Positions 22,856 through 35,603 of a stretch of DNA of 64,000 nucleotides are shown one piece after another (the first letter of the stretch is position 1; each line of letters starts with the position of its first letter). Origin of the DNA: Calliphora vicina (lineage: Eukaryota; Arthropoda; Insecta; Diptera; Calliphoridae); contig NC_088781.1 of assembly GCF_958450345.1 (NCBI RefSeq), forward strand, positions 123,578,431 to 123,642,430, written 5' to 3'. The notes beneath the pieces are model-generated. The model did no database searches, was not told where the DNA came from, and saw nothing but the letters and a program-made list of their open reading frames with translations. The translations under genes were made by a program, and so were the position numbers.

Positions 22856-23400
22856 ACCCAACCGTAAACAACCCTCAATCCTGAAACAGATACTCCAGCA
22901 AACTACCAACCTGTAAAAGTTAACAGATTTTGGTCATATTTCCAGCATATTGGGATAATGTCCCTGATCAACGGAAAATAATCTAAAATTTGAGTTAAAT
23001 CAATTTGGAAAAAGTAAATTGTTTGCCAAGTTATGAAATATCAATAATAGAGCTGTCATCCTTGGACATTTATTTAGTCAAAACTATGGAAAGCTTTGGA
23101 TGCATGGAGCGATTTTGAATCGGCTTTTTGAAATAAATTTCCCGATGGTGAAATTTTCGATTTGGTGATGTCAATTGACCGCCTTGTTCCTGTGAATTAA
23201 CGCAATTTCGACAGACCGGGGTTTCGTAAATAAACCACAAATATGATGCTCTGAGAGATGAAATTATGCAAAATGTGGTTCAATATTTTGTTAGAATTGC
23301 GGATGTCCGGCAGCGTGCTGGAGATGAACCTTTGCACGACAACATATTCCACTATTAAGTACAAGTACTGTATTTGCAACACAAAGTCAATTTACTTCCT
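22856..23400 (+). pseudogene. Possible LTR-retrotransposon gag relic
   Basis: In one plus-strand frame, with stops, 23,088-23,200 reads WKALDAWSDFESAF, NKFPDGEIFDLVMSIDRL; a following stretch reads ALRDEIMQNVVQYFVRIAD and RQRAGDE (23,250-23,330). A tryptophan-plus-DFE block followed by a helical ALRDEI segment resembles the Retrotrans_gag capsid region of Ty3/Gypsy elements. The match is by recall and the copy is short, so this is tentative. Confidence 0.35.
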
Positions 23401-26400
23401 ATCCTCAAATTTTCCCTGAATAACCAACCATACAACAAGAATTATTCACAGTAAAGAAATGTTAAATGTTGTTATCAGTCAGAGTTCTAAATCAGTCAAA
23501 CTTGATGTCATCTCGCTTGTAACGATCTATTGGGATTCAATTTTTTTCTCTGACCGTATAATTAATGCGTGATTTTGTACAAGAACCAATAAGCTATATG
23601 TATTCACTTAATTGTGAATAAATTCGAAAATAATCCATCGATTTTTATGATCGATATCTCAATTTTTTCCTATTACATGTGGCTTTGCGAACACATAAAT
23701 TTGCTATTTTCCTGTAAAAAAATATATTTTTTGTTTCAATTTGTTGTTATAACTCCGAAGCTACTCGTGAAGACTTCTGGCTTGAATTGGAAATGTCTAT
23801 GCTCAAATACACAGCCCACACTTTTTGGGGAATGAATGCAAATAAAGAATTATTGGTTGAAATATGCTCGTCTAACAAGGAACTATCTTTCCGCACAAAC
23901 CACAGACAGTCAAATTTAAACATGTCAATAAGCAAAAATCATCATCATATCTGAATTGTAAGAGTGAAATTGAAATGACTGTTCTAACTAAGAAAAACTT
24001 TGTACAAAAGAGATTAGACAACAAACATGGGGGAAATCGTGTAGTCTACATCATGCCAAAGAGCAGCAGTGGATCGTCACATTCTAGTTGAAACAACGAA
24101 TTTTCAAATTAACTGGTGCAACCAAGTGTAACGAAATCATAAGATTTAGTGATCTGTAGAAATTCAATAAGAAACTGAACAACAGGAAGGCTCTTACTTG
24201 AAGACCACTCAATGAACATGATGCCACGACTATAGAATATGAGAAAATGTGTGTCCGACGCACTGAATAGAGCTCACCAGAACCCAAACATATCTTACAA
24301 TTGCGAATCTCATCACATAATGTCTACATAGATCAATATCTCGATATCACGACGAAGTAATTAATACCACAAGAGATCTAACGAATAACCGGGACCATGA
24401 ATCTGCATTATCTCACATAAACTCTTGAAAGCTGGCCCCTCTCAAGTGAACATCTTACCTATGTTATCTTAATCTCAGTATGGATCTAAGATACACTATG
24501 TAGTGGACTGAAGAAGTCATTGATTATAAAAGTAATAAAAAAAGTATACAGGAACTGGAGAAGTATTACAATTATAAGTATGAACAATAAAATTATTCCA
24601 AAAAATACTGAAAAAACCTTTATCTAATCTTTATCTTTACTCGAGCTTCAGAATAAACAGCCAGGAGTCTACCAAGAAATTCATGTGTTCACCACATCAA
24701 CAGTATTATTTTTGAATATTCCATATAATGAAAATATAGAAATAAAAATATCCAGTATCACTTTCAAATTGAAGTTGTTACACTCAGTCATAATGCAGTG
24801 TAAAGTATACTTGAGTGTAGAGAAATATGGATTAAAATTATAGATATCAGAGGGACATTAATCTTAGCTAGCTCTCCAATACTACATGAAGACAATATCA
24901 GCAATCATGTTATGAAGAATATGTCGACATCTTAGTTCAACCAGTTTGGCCACTGAAGCGAATGAACATGCATCATATGTTCCCTAAATATAAACTTAGC
25001 AAAAACCGGGGTTAAGTTGTTTCTATATGGTGATAAATATTGTGTTTGCGTTTTGTTCCAGGAATTGCTGTAGCTTGATAGACATTTGCATAGTTTAATA
25101 AAAACTTGCTGTATACACTGTCATCATGAATTAATACTTTGATTCCTTCAGACTTTTTATGAGGGATTCCGGTTTCTAGGATGGGACCATATTTCATTGC
25201 TGGGTATTAGGAAATCTAAGCATCAGGTTTCTGGGACAACGTTCCTTAAATAGTCTCTCTCAGCTATCGGATATGAAGCTAGAATGTTGCAATGCCTTCA
25301 TTATGAATAGCAATTGGCTACTCAATCCAGACACGGGAATTTCAATGACTGGTGCAACTATTCTCCTCACTTCTCCTCTTCTGACTACCATCCTCTTCAT
25401 TTACCCTACTTCTTATCTATCTGATTTTCACCTTCTCTTTTTATCTCTATCTTGCCCTCTTCTATTTCTATTTTCAGGTTACTCAAAGGGACCTAATGCA
25501 AGGACTAAAGTGAGCTCCTCTCTTTTCTGTTTCTAGCATGCGGCTGCCTGTCAACCTAACCTTCCCTGAGACGATGATTCTTAATGTTTTCCGGAGTCAT
25601 ATAATAACGTTGTACCATCTATCAATGATTTTCTCGTAAGATCTGGGGGAAGATGGTAATGTTTTATGAAATAAAATCTATTAAGGGCTTAGACAAGTCT
25701 AAGTCTAAGTCCAGGTGTAGAATTTTTACATGAATGACAGTGGCAAATTTAGATTGATATTGAAGCGATCTTGGTCGGAAGTAAAAACATTACACAAAAT
25801 AAATCTGAAGCATTTATCTAAGCTCCTTATAGGAACAACAGGAACTTATATATCTATAAATCTCCAAATTTCACGGTTTTATAGGATCTCAATTTAGTCG
25901 TCTTTACCACACCTAAATCATTTAGAAAATTATCCCAAAAAACTCTGCTAGAATACGTTTTGCTTTTTATTTATTCCTCCAAAACACAATAACAAAAAAC
26001 ATAAATTATTTATATATTTTATATGCAAATTTAAAATGCAAAAAAAAAAATTCTACAAATAAGAGTGAGTTTCTAGCAGAGTGTCTTGTTGTGTTGTGTC
26101 AGGTATAATAATCGTCGACGCTTGGACACTTTGATATGCTAAAAAAATATGAAGAATAAGTGAATGTGGAAAAAGCGGAAGAAAATGGTAAAAAAAGCAA
26201 GTGAAGTAGTTTAACAAACATTCTGCTGTCCTAAAGGAAGTAATAATAAAAACGAAATTATGAACTAGGAACAACAGCAGCCCCCTGATAGAACAAAAGT
26301 GTTGTAGTAAAACTGCGTTGCAGGGCTTAAGTTCAAAAGGATGTCAATGTAATGTGGTTATAAGGATTCAAGGATTTGTGTTAAATGAAAAATTTGCTAG

Positions 26401-26720
26401 AAATTATATAATTTGTATGTTTGAATGATGTTGAGCAGTTTAGTGGTAGAGGTCATAAAGGATTATGAATTGTAATTTGTAGAAAGAAAATAGAAAAATA
26501 AAATTTTATTTAAAGCGGAAAATAAAGAGGATTTGTTTAATAAAATTATCTGTGCAACTCTAATAACTGAATTTTATTTTTTTTCTAGTAACACACAGTG
26601 CCAGTGTGTTGTGCCAGTGTCTGTTTATTTGTATGTTTGTGAAATTACTTCGGTATTTTAGTAATATTCCAATTAAAACAACTTTAGATTTTTTTTAACA
26701 AACACAAACTACAAAGATTT
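23401..26720. other. Unassigned, partly GC-balanced, no intact gene
   Basis: The base composition of 23,480-25,720 is less AT-extreme than its neighbours and has coding-like scraps on both strands (for example a 61-codon minus-strand frame at 25,197-25,012), suggesting a decayed retroelement, but no motif can be named. A strongly pyrimidine-rich tract at about 25,355-25,480 ends in TTTTCAG like a splice acceptor, yet no exon follows. 25,680-26,720 is AT-rich with nothing seen. Confidence 0.3.
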
Positions 26721-26724
26721 TTGC

Positions 26725-26815
26725 TTGTCTGCAGATACACCCAGAGTCTCTGGCGGGAAGTGAACCTGCAACATTCTGACTGATAGCCCAGTACACTATC
26801 GACTTATAGGTCGAT
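26725..26815 (-). repeat. Candidate tRNA-derived SINE fragment
   Basis: Read on the minus strand the sequence runs GATAGTGTACTGGGCTATC, CAGAATGTTGCA, then GGTTCACTTCC and GCCAGAGACTCTGGG. The GGTTCACTTCC stretch resembles an RNA polymerase III B box (GGTTCGANTCC) and the upstream part resembles a D-arm/A-box region. It is immediately 5' of the half MITE. It does not fold into a clean cloverleaf by eye, so a SINE head is likelier than a functional tRNA. Confidence 0.35.
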
Positions 26816-26835
26816 GATAACTTTATAAGCGAAAT

Positions 26836-26946
26836 TTTTCTTTATGAGCTGACTTTCTGTTAATACAACCGAAAAATTCTATGTGTGCAACCGAATCATT
26901 CGATTGGCAACAAATTCGGTTGCCACTACGAATCTGTTTTCTCTAC
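26836..26946. mobile_element. One-ended copy of the 10,465 MITE
   Basis: 26,879-26,944 reads TATGTGTGCAACCGAATC, ATTCGATTGGCAACAAATTC, GGTTGCCACTACGAATC, TGTTTTCTCTACG and matches the right half and right terminal repeat of the MITE at 10,465-10,709; similarity extends left to about 26,836 (CTGACTTTCTGTT against CTGACTTTTTGTT). The left terminal repeat is missing. Confidence 0.7.
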
Positions 26947-27818
26947 GTATATAATTTTATAGACATGTGTATAAAAATAACTTCTTACAGATTAAATTCA
27001 TTAAAAACTAAAGGTAAAGCAACATTGTTTATAAAACTCATAAAATCTGTGGTCGTATGGAAAAACCAGATAACTAAATTTTTGAAAATACGAGATGAAA
27101 AATATTAGCTATTTGACTATACACGTTAATTTAGTTTTTACCAAAAATATTTTTTCTTTTTATTCTTATAAATATGTCAAAAATAAGCCCAGCTTTTGTA
27201 AGGTTCAAAATTTGGACCCAAAGAGCTTGGATCTGAATTTGTTCTATTTCGCTCTTCCTTTCTTAGTTTTCAAAACAATGTCGTTTTAAACTTCTAATTC
27301 TTCTATTTTTTAAGAAATTGTTATCTCAATTTTCTCAAAATTTGGAGTTAACTAGTTTTTCCATACAACCACAGAAATATAACACTAAAATCATTACACC
27401 ATAATTGTTATTGCAGTTTGTGCTGTTGTCTTGCTATTATGTGGTGGTAGTAAGGGTACAATTAAAACATAATTACTAAATAACTAAAACAACAGCAACA
27501 TTTAAAATAAACAAACAACAAATTGTCGTTTAAAAATAAATACAGTGAAATAAAATAAAAAAAAAACCTTGTCATTACATTACTTCATAAAGACACAAAA
27601 TGAGTTTCTCTCGTACTCATCATAAAGACTTTAAGTAATAAAGAAAATATTTATAGTAATGGTGACTCACATTATAAGTATTTTCTTTGCATGTGTGTAT
27701 TAACAGTGGTGATCAAAACATTTTTAACAGAACATGCACTCAGTTTTCCGAACAACAACTACTTAATTACACAGGAAAACATAGGAGTATCCAAAACCGT
27801 AAAGGAAAACAGAAAACA
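26947..27818. other. Non-coding stretch
   Basis: AT-rich with no gene seen. The last 80 bp drift into recognisable satellite sequence. Confidence 0.4.
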
Positions 27819-30800
27819 TTTCCCACTAAATATCGATTTTTATATGAAAAATCTAAAATCACTCATATATCGTTAACAAGAGGTCCTAGAAGAAAAAGGA
27901 TTAAAATCAGTGATCACTCATATTTCCCATCAAATATAGATTTTTATATGAAAATCTAAAATCACTCATATATCGTTAACAAGAGGTCCTAGAAGAAAGA
28001 GGACAATAATCTGTGATCACTCATATTTCCCACCAAATATCGATTTTTATATGAAAAATCTAAAATCACTCATATATCGATGGCAAGAGGTCATAGAAGA
28101 AAAAGGACAGTAATCTCTGATCACTCATATATCCTACCAAATATCGATTTTTATATGAAAAATCTAAAATCAGTCATATATCGTTAACAAGAGGTCCTAG
28201 AAGAAAAAGGATTATAATCAGTGATCACTCATATGTCCCACCAAATATCGATTTTTATATGAAAAATCTAAAATCACTCATATATCGTTAACAAGAGGTC
28301 CTAGAAGAAAAAGGATTATAATCAGTGATCACTCATATTTCCCATCAAATATAGATTTTTATATGAAAATCTAAAATCACTCATATATCGTTAACAAGAG
28401 GTCCTAGAAGAAAGAGGACAATAATCTGTGATCACTCATATTTCCCACCAAATATCGATTTTTATATGAAAAATCTAAAATCACTCATATATCGTTGGCA
28501 AGAGGTCATAGAAGAAAAAGGACAGTAATCTCTGATCACTCATATATCCTACCAAATATCGATTTTTATATGAAAAATCTAAAATCAGTCATATATCGTT
28601 AACAAGAGGTCCTAGAAGAAAAAGGATTATAATCAGTGATCACTCATATGTCCCACCAAATATCGATTTTTATATGAAAAATCTAAAATCACTCATATAT
28701 CGTTAACAAGAGGTCCTAGAAGAAAAAGGATTATAATCAGTGATCACTCATATTTCCCATCAAATATAGATTTTTATATGAAAATCTAAAATCACTCATA
28801 TATCGTTAACAAGAGGTCCTAGAAGAAAGAGGACAATAATCTGTGATCACTCATATTTCCCACCAAATATCGATTTTTATATGAAAAATCTAAAATCACT
28901 CATATATCGATGGCAAGAGGTCATAGAAGAAAAAGGACAGTAATCTCTGATCACTCATATATCCTACCAAATATCGATTTTTATATGAAAAATCTAAAAT
29001 CAGTCATATATCGTTAACAAGAGGTCCTAGAAGAAAAAGGATTATAATCAGTGATCACTCATATGTCCCACCAAATATCGATTTTAATATGAAAAATCTA
29101 AAATCACTCATATATCGTTAACAAGAGGTCCTAGAAGAAAAAGGATTATAATCAGTGATCACTCATATTTCCCATCAAATATAGATTTTTATATGAAAAT
29201 CTAAAATCACTCATATATCGTTAACAAGAGGTCCTAGAAGAAAGAGGACAATAATCTGTGATCACTCATATTTCCCACCAAATATCGATTTTTATATGAA
29301 AAATCTAAAATCACTCATATATCGTTGGCAAGAGGTCATAGAAGAAAAAGGACAGTAATCTCTGATCACTCATATATCCTACCAAATATCGATTTTTATA
29401 TGAAAAATCTAAAATCAGTCATATATCGTTAACAAGAGGTCCTAGAAGAAAAAGGATTATAATCAGTGATCACTCATATGTCCCACCAAATATCGATTTT
29501 TATATGAAAAATCTAAAATCACTCATATATCGTTAACAAGAGGTCCTAGAAGAAAAAGGATTATAATCAGTGATCACTCATATTTCCCATCAAATATAGA
29601 TTTTTATATGAAAATCTAAAATCACTCATATATCGTTAACAAGAGGTCCTAGAAGAAAAAGGACTATATTCACTGATCACTCATATTTTTCATCAAATAT
29701 CGATTTTTATATGAAAAATCTAAAATCATTCATATATGGTTAACAAGAGGTCCTAGAAGAAAAACGACTTTAATCTGTGATCACTCATATTTCCCACCAA
29801 ATATCGATTTTTATATGAAAAATCTTAAATCACTCATAGATCGTTAGCAAGAGGTCCTACAAGAAAAAGGACAATAATCTGTGATCATTCATATTTTTCA
29901 CCAAATATCGATTTTTATATCAAAAATTTAAATCACTCATAGATCGTTAACAAGAGGTCCTACAAGAAAAAGGACAATAATCTGTGATCACTCATATTTT
30001 TCACCATATATCGATCTTTATATGAAAAATCTAAAATCACTCATAGATCGTTAACAAGAGGTCCTAGAAGAAAAAGGACAATAATCTGTGATCACTCATA
30101 TTTTTCACCAAATATCGATTTTTATATGAAAAATCTCAAATCACTCATATATCGTTAACAAGAGGTCCTAGAAGAAAAAGGACAATAATCTGTGATCACT
30201 CATATTTCCCACCAAATATCGATTTTTATATGAAAAATCTAAAATCACTAATATATCGTTAACAAGAGGTCCTAGAAGAATGACGACAATAATCTGTGAT
30301 CACTCATATTTTTCACCAAATACCGATTTTTATATGAAAAATCTAAAATCACTCATAGATAGTTAACAAGGGGTCCTAAAGGAAAAATAACAATAACCTG
30401 TGATCACTCATATTTTTCACCAAATATCGATTTTTATATGAAATCTAAAATCACTCATATATCGTTAAAAAGAGGTCCTAGAAGAAAAACGTCAATAATC
30501 TGTGATCACTCATATTTTTCACCAAATATCGATTTTTATATGAAATCTAAAATCACTCATATATCGTTAAAAAGAGGTCCTAGAAGAAAAACGTCAATAA
30601 TCTGTGATCACTCATATTTTTCACCAAATATCGATTTTTATATGAAATATAAAATCGCTCATATATCGTTAACAAGAGGTCCTAGAAGAAAAACGACAAT
30701 AATCTGTGATCACTCATATTTTTCACCAAATATCAATATTTATATGTAAAATCTAAAATCACTCATAGATCGTTAACAAGAGGTCCTATAAGAAAAACGA

Positions 30801-31260
30801 CAATAATCTGTGATCACTCATATTTTTCACCAAATATCGATTTTTATATGAAAAATCTAAAATCACTCATATATCGTTGACAAGAGGTCCTACAAGGAAA
30901 AGGACAATAATATGTGATCACTCATATTTCCCACCAAATATCGATTTTTATATGAAAAATCTAAAATCCCTCATAGAGCGTTAACAAGGGGTCCTAAAGG
31001 AAAAAATAACAATAATCTGTGATCACTCATATTTCCCATCAAATATCGATTTTTATATGAAAAATCTAAAATCACTCATAGATCGCTAACAAGAGGTCCT
31101 ATAAGAAAAAGGACAATAATCTGTGATTACTCATATTTCCCACCAAATATCGATTTTTATATGAAAAATCTAAAATTACTCATAGATCGCTAACAAGAGG
31201 ATATAGAGGAAGAAGGATAATAATCTGTGGTCACTCATATTTCCCACCAAATATCGATTT
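27819..31260 (+). repeat. 104-bp satellite array with 415-bp higher-order repeat
   Basis: About 33 tandem monomers of roughly 104 bp; the core includes ATATCGTTAACAAGAGGTCC, GAAGAAAAAGGA, GTGATCACTCATAT and CAAATATCGATTTTTATATG. In the left half a diagnostic variant (GGATTATAATCAGTG followed by CCCATCAAATATAG) recurs at 27,898, 28,313, 28,728, 29,143 and 29,558, exactly 415 bp apart, so four monomers form a higher-order unit repeated four times. From about 29,640 monomers are diverged and unordered. A 103-codon plus-strand frame at 30,438 is simply the satellite read through. Confidence 0.95.
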
Positions 31261-33004
31261 ATTAAAACAAATGCAATCAATGGAATATTTTTTTTGTATT
31301 TTGAATTTTGGTCATCACTGTATACTCGTATTTCTGTCTACTTTTAATTGTTTCTTTTTGTATGTATGTGTTTTCGTCCTGTGTATATATATAGCAATCT
31401 ATGAGCTTTATTTTGTCTCCTTATCTCTCCAAATGGGAGTGTGTAATACACTGTGTATGTGTTCTTTTTAATAGTGGGTGTGAAACATTAAGACATTTAA
31501 CGTTTCATTAAGACGACAAATTACTTTTATTATTATTTTTCCGGCTCATCACTGCTATTATTATTATTATTCCTTTTAAGAGAGTGATTATCATTGATTC
31601 TGTACTTTGTGGTCATGCTCATACCTTTCTTAATTCGTTACAATGTTTATAAAAGTTTGTGGAAAATTAGCTGGTTGATAGTTTTATTATATTAGGGCAT
31701 TTCTATTAACAAACTACTACTTAATTAGTGGTTACTATTAGAAAACAGAAAAACAATTAAGGTGAAAAGAAAATAACATGCTTTAAGGTAATAAAAATAA
31801 ATATATGGAATTGGTTTTCTTTTGTTTTTGATTATTTTTTGTGTAAAGGACATAAAGTTGAAAAGGATGTAGAATTGATTTTCGATTTTTGGTGTAATTG
31901 TTTTAAATAAGAAATTATTGTTTAGCAGAGGGTCAGGAGTCAGATAAAGTGTAAAGTTAATGGTTAAATGGAATGGTGGGGTGAACAAAACTGGCGGTAA
32001 TAATGTTTAATGTAAAGTAATCTGGGAGGTAAATTAACTTAAAAAAGGATGTTGAAAACTTACATATATGTGGTATTTGAATAACTGATAGAGCTTTATG
32101 TAGGATTTTTATTTTGAACATGCTTTAAAGATAGTGATAGCTTTAATTTTTTCCCTTTTAATGCAATTAATTTGCATTAAACTTACCTTGTTTTTTAATT
32201 TCACATATAAAACATTGTAGTACTTGTTGTAACAAAATTAAATTATTATGCCTTATTAAACCAATAAAAAATACATACATCCCATCATTTCAACCTCATA
32301 ACTCATACTAAATTGATACAATAGTACAATTTTACCCTTTATATATCTAAAAAAACACATATTCCTTCTAAAAGGATAAATATTTTTATAACAAATGAAG
32401 TTGTTTTTATTTTTTATAAGGCTGTCTATAAAATAAATCAAATAAAAAAAGGAGAAATATAAAATAAAAACTTTTATATAATAAAGTCATGTTAACAAGA
32501 TTGTTTAACACACAAAATTTGTTAGACATTTCTTTTTCTCCAATTGGTTTCCCCACAAGTTTTTTTCCATTTTTTTCCTTCCACAGACAATGAAAATAAA
32601 TGGTGTAAAAATCTGTGTTAACAAATCTTTTAGATGCTTAAGGATAAAAAACCCTTAAAGTTTAGTCAAGTGTGTAAGAAAAAAATAATCATGTTCCTAT
32701 ATATAAGAATGTTTTTCTTAGGAAAAATATACCAGCCAAACAAAAAGAGTCAACAATATGGGTTATACAAGTAAGTATTACATGGGTTAACAAGCAGGGT
32801 TTACTTAAAAGCCATGTCAAGAAGTTTAAAACGAATTTGAAATACACTACCCTAAAGTTTTAAGCAAATAGATGATATGGATATGTATTGCTTATTTGTT
32901 GTGTTAGATAACATCCTTGATTGCTTTACAAATTTGCGTTAGTAGAGATCTTTAAGTTCTTTATAAATTTATGTTATCAAATGTCCTTGAATGCTTTATA
33001 TAAA
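31261..33004. other. Non-coding AT-rich stretch
   Basis: No gene or repeat family recognised on either strand. Confidence 0.45.
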
Positions 33005-33555
33005 TTGTTATGTTTTTACCTTTTAAAAATGCTGGATTATTTCCTTTAAATAAACCGTTTACTTTTTATTGCAAATAAAAGCAGTTTAGTAGTTTAAAAT
33101 TGTAACAACTCTTTATTTATTCAAATTTACACAACAATTTAACTTTCTTCAAATTTACACACTTTAAAAACACACTTTATAATGTACACGGTAATACAGT
33201 TGATGTTACTTCTAACAGCGACTATCATGAACTAAACTACTACTGCAACCACAGCCACTATTTATACACAGCGCCATCTTCCTTCCAGTAGCTTCATAAA
33301 AGTTATATTTCTACAATGATCAACTCAAAGCTTTTATTCAATGTTGTGTGTTCCACAGCTATGTTAATAATATCCACAGATATGTTATTAATAACCACAA
33401 ATATGTTAACTGCTGTTAATCGGCCGGTAAACAACATTGTCCGCAATTAGAAGTCTCCAGAAATATAAATGTTTTGAAACATTATGCAACTTGAAACCAG
33501 CAGTTAGAAACCATTGTATTTGAATTCAAGTACAATTTCGGAATATTGAAACCGT
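33005..33555 (-). repeat. 3' LTR of the decayed retrotransposon
   Basis: Starts TGTTATGTTTTTACCTTTTA on the plus strand, the same edge seen at 19,308 and (as GTTACGTTTTTAC) 13,690. It contains GTAATACAGTTGATGTTAC, CTAACAGCG, ATACACAGCGCC and AATGATCAACTC. The right boundary near 33,555 is set by the purine-rich strand (CCACCCCCCG on plus) that would be the polypurine tract. Confidence 0.6.
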
Positions 33556-34106
33556 GAGCCCACCCCCCGTAAACCAGTTCGTACCGAATAGGCACATATT
33601 CACTTTCCCATAGACAGCTTATCGTTTTAGATGTTCAACCTTAATTTTGGATATCGGTCTTCCACATTTCCGTATCATTTAGACCAAGTCATCGAATTTT
33701 TAATTTTCGTATATGGTCGTTTCCAGTAAGTTTGTAGATTGAAAGACAAACCTTTATTAAAATCAGAAATTCTTCAGAATTCGCTGCTCTATCGTACCTG
33801 GAATTCTTTTAGTCTTTGGTCATTTTAATTCGTCTCTGAAGTTCCTGTTCTTCGGTGAATTCATTGGCTGTATTTTCTTCACAATTGTTTATTGCCTCTA
33901 TTAAAGCACAATCACCCATCTTGGAACCTGGTCCGACGATCTCGTCACAGGGGGACAGTTCAAACTCCCTCACAGAAACCACTATGTCGTTGCACTGTTC
34001 AACGATGACCTCTATCAGGACCACTTTTCATATTTGTTGGTTCCAACACCCACAAACCATTGTCTATACAATCCTCTTCTTCCTCACGGGCCCATACCAA
34101 ATCCTC

Positions 34107-34340
34107 TTACTGCGATGGCAATTTTTGATGCTCAACAAACACTAGATTTCTTACTTGAGACTTGCTATCATATCCGACGTCAAGAGATACCTCAACATTT
34201 CGCCAATTCATGAGCTTTTGTTCCATATCCAAAATAATGCTGTGGCTAATCATGAAGTCTGAAACAATGATTATTTCGTCCATAATATCGGCAACAGCAA
34301 AGACATGATTTACGCTAACGCCACCAATAGCTAGTTTCAC
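34107..34340 (-). pseudogene. Retrotransposon aspartic-protease-like region
   Basis: A 77-codon minus-strand frame containing IGGVSVNHVFAVADI, DEIIIVSDFMISHSIILDM and NWRNVEVSLDVGY. The 'VADI.DE.IIGxDF' pattern matches the second half of Ty3/Gypsy-type aspartic proteases (the strand before the C-terminal helix); here IIG has become IIV. The first half containing the catalytic D-T/S-G triad is not seen in this frame. The frame continues with stops toward 33,800. Confidence 0.5.
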
Positions 34341-34503
34341 ATTAACTTTGACATGGATAGTGGTAGACTCTCCATCAAATTAGTTCAATTGTTTTCTTTA
34401 CTACATCTGATCTGCTTCTGACCGTTGATTTATCCACTAGGAGCCTGGTGAAAGCCTGCGACGCTCTTGTGTCTATAGTAAAGATGTGCTTCTGACCGTT
34501 TAT

Positions 34504-35603
34504 TTACTCACTAGCAGTAAGATAGTAAATTTCCTGCTGCATTACTGATTTGGAGATGGTAGGGCCGTCAGATGTGGATGTCAGATCCTGTCCCTCATAG
34601 CTAGCTCGGTTAAAGGTGGCTCTTGTAAAGCTTGATGATTCGCCTGCTGGTTGTTTCTTGGTGGTGAAACATATCTGGTTCGCTTTATTGGTACTTTGCC
34701 AAATGCCTCTATTTTGATATGATCCAAAAACGGGTTGTTTTTCCACGCAATTAATTTCGGTATAATTACTTTTTATTTTCGCCACCATACTTACGTTGTA
34801 GCACATTCATTTCATCATAATAATTTCAGTTGCTCGCTGGCACGCTTTTAAGAAATACTGCTGGAATTCCTTTTAAGGCCAATATCAACTCAACAGCTTT
34901 TTCTTCGCTGTTCCACATGTTTCTAATGGCAACTGTATAAAACTTTAACTTGAAAACATTAAATGGTGTACTATCATCAAAACCAGGAGCCATCTTAGCA
35001 CTGAATATCGAGCAATTTATTATCAACATCTTGGGATTGTTTTTCTAGACCGCTCTCTAAGTCGGACACCTTTTTGCCAATGGAATCCAATCTGCTGTTT
35101 ATAACCACATCAATTTCTTGAAGTTTCTCGTCTGCAGCTTTAGAACTTTCCTGAAATTTCGCCTCAATTTCAAATAACAGTTTCTTGTTGTTGGCTCTAG
35201 AAGTTTCTTGAAATTTTATTTCCATTATTTTATATTCTTCTTTAGCTTCAGCAAGAAGATTCTCGTTGTTGACTTTAGAAGTTTCTTGAACTTCAGCTTC
35301 AACTTCTTTAAATTGTTTCATCATAACAGCAAACATTGTGCTTAAATTCATGCTGCTTGTTGTTGTACGGGTACAGACTTCCACTTCTTCCTTATACTCA
35401 AACTTCAGCTTTATCTAATTTAAATTGTTCAATCATAGCAGCAAATATTGTTCTTAAATTCATGCTGCTTGTTGTTGCACGGGTACAGACTTCCACTTCT
35501 TCCTTATACTCAAACTTGTTCCGATGTCAATATCCCGCCGCTTGAATTCATCTATGAGCCAATTCTGCAATTCTGCTTTATTGCCTGGTGTAGATAGCTC
35601 CAT
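34504..35603 (-). pseudogene. Retrotransposon gag, frameshifted
   Basis: The minus strand starts at a Met (ATG at 35,603-35,601) in frame with MELSTPGNKAELQNWLIDEF, a helix-extended-helix-like start seen in some retroviral-type gags. A long coiled-coil segment (KFQESSKAADEKLQEIDVVI and related heptads) follows at 35,300-35,000, then a capsid-like DDSTPFNVFKLKF, WNSEEKAVELILALKG block (35,000-34,830) typical of Ty3/Gypsy gag. Downstream, 34,806-34,740 reads CYN...MVA.IKSNY, a zinc-knuckle core with two of the usual Cys lost. Frame changes occur near 35,500, 35,000 and 34,820. A 112-bp tandem duplication (35,315-35,520) interrupts the N-terminal part. Gag would form the virus-like particle; the relic is dead. 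Confidence 0.65.

Noticed and set aside
25273..25536. Plus-strand frame with a hydrophobic stretch and a TTTTCAG acceptor-like end
   Set aside because: It is driven by a pyrimidine-rich tract; there are no splice partners or homologues that I can recognise.
30438..30749. A 103-codon open frame
   Set aside because: It is the 104-bp satellite read through in one frame, with repeated HISLKRGPRRK blocks. No coding evidence.
27819..31260. Direct repeats reminiscent of a CRISPR array, here and in the 35-bp and 11-bp arrays
   Set aside because: Repeats are contiguous with no unique spacers, the DNA is eukaryotic, and no cas genes exist. These are satellites.
34826..35384. A possible host coiled-coil gene
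   Set aside because: The coiled-coil stretch is followed by a capsid-like gag block and zinc-knuckle remnant and is flanked by LTR sequence, so it is retrotransposon gag.
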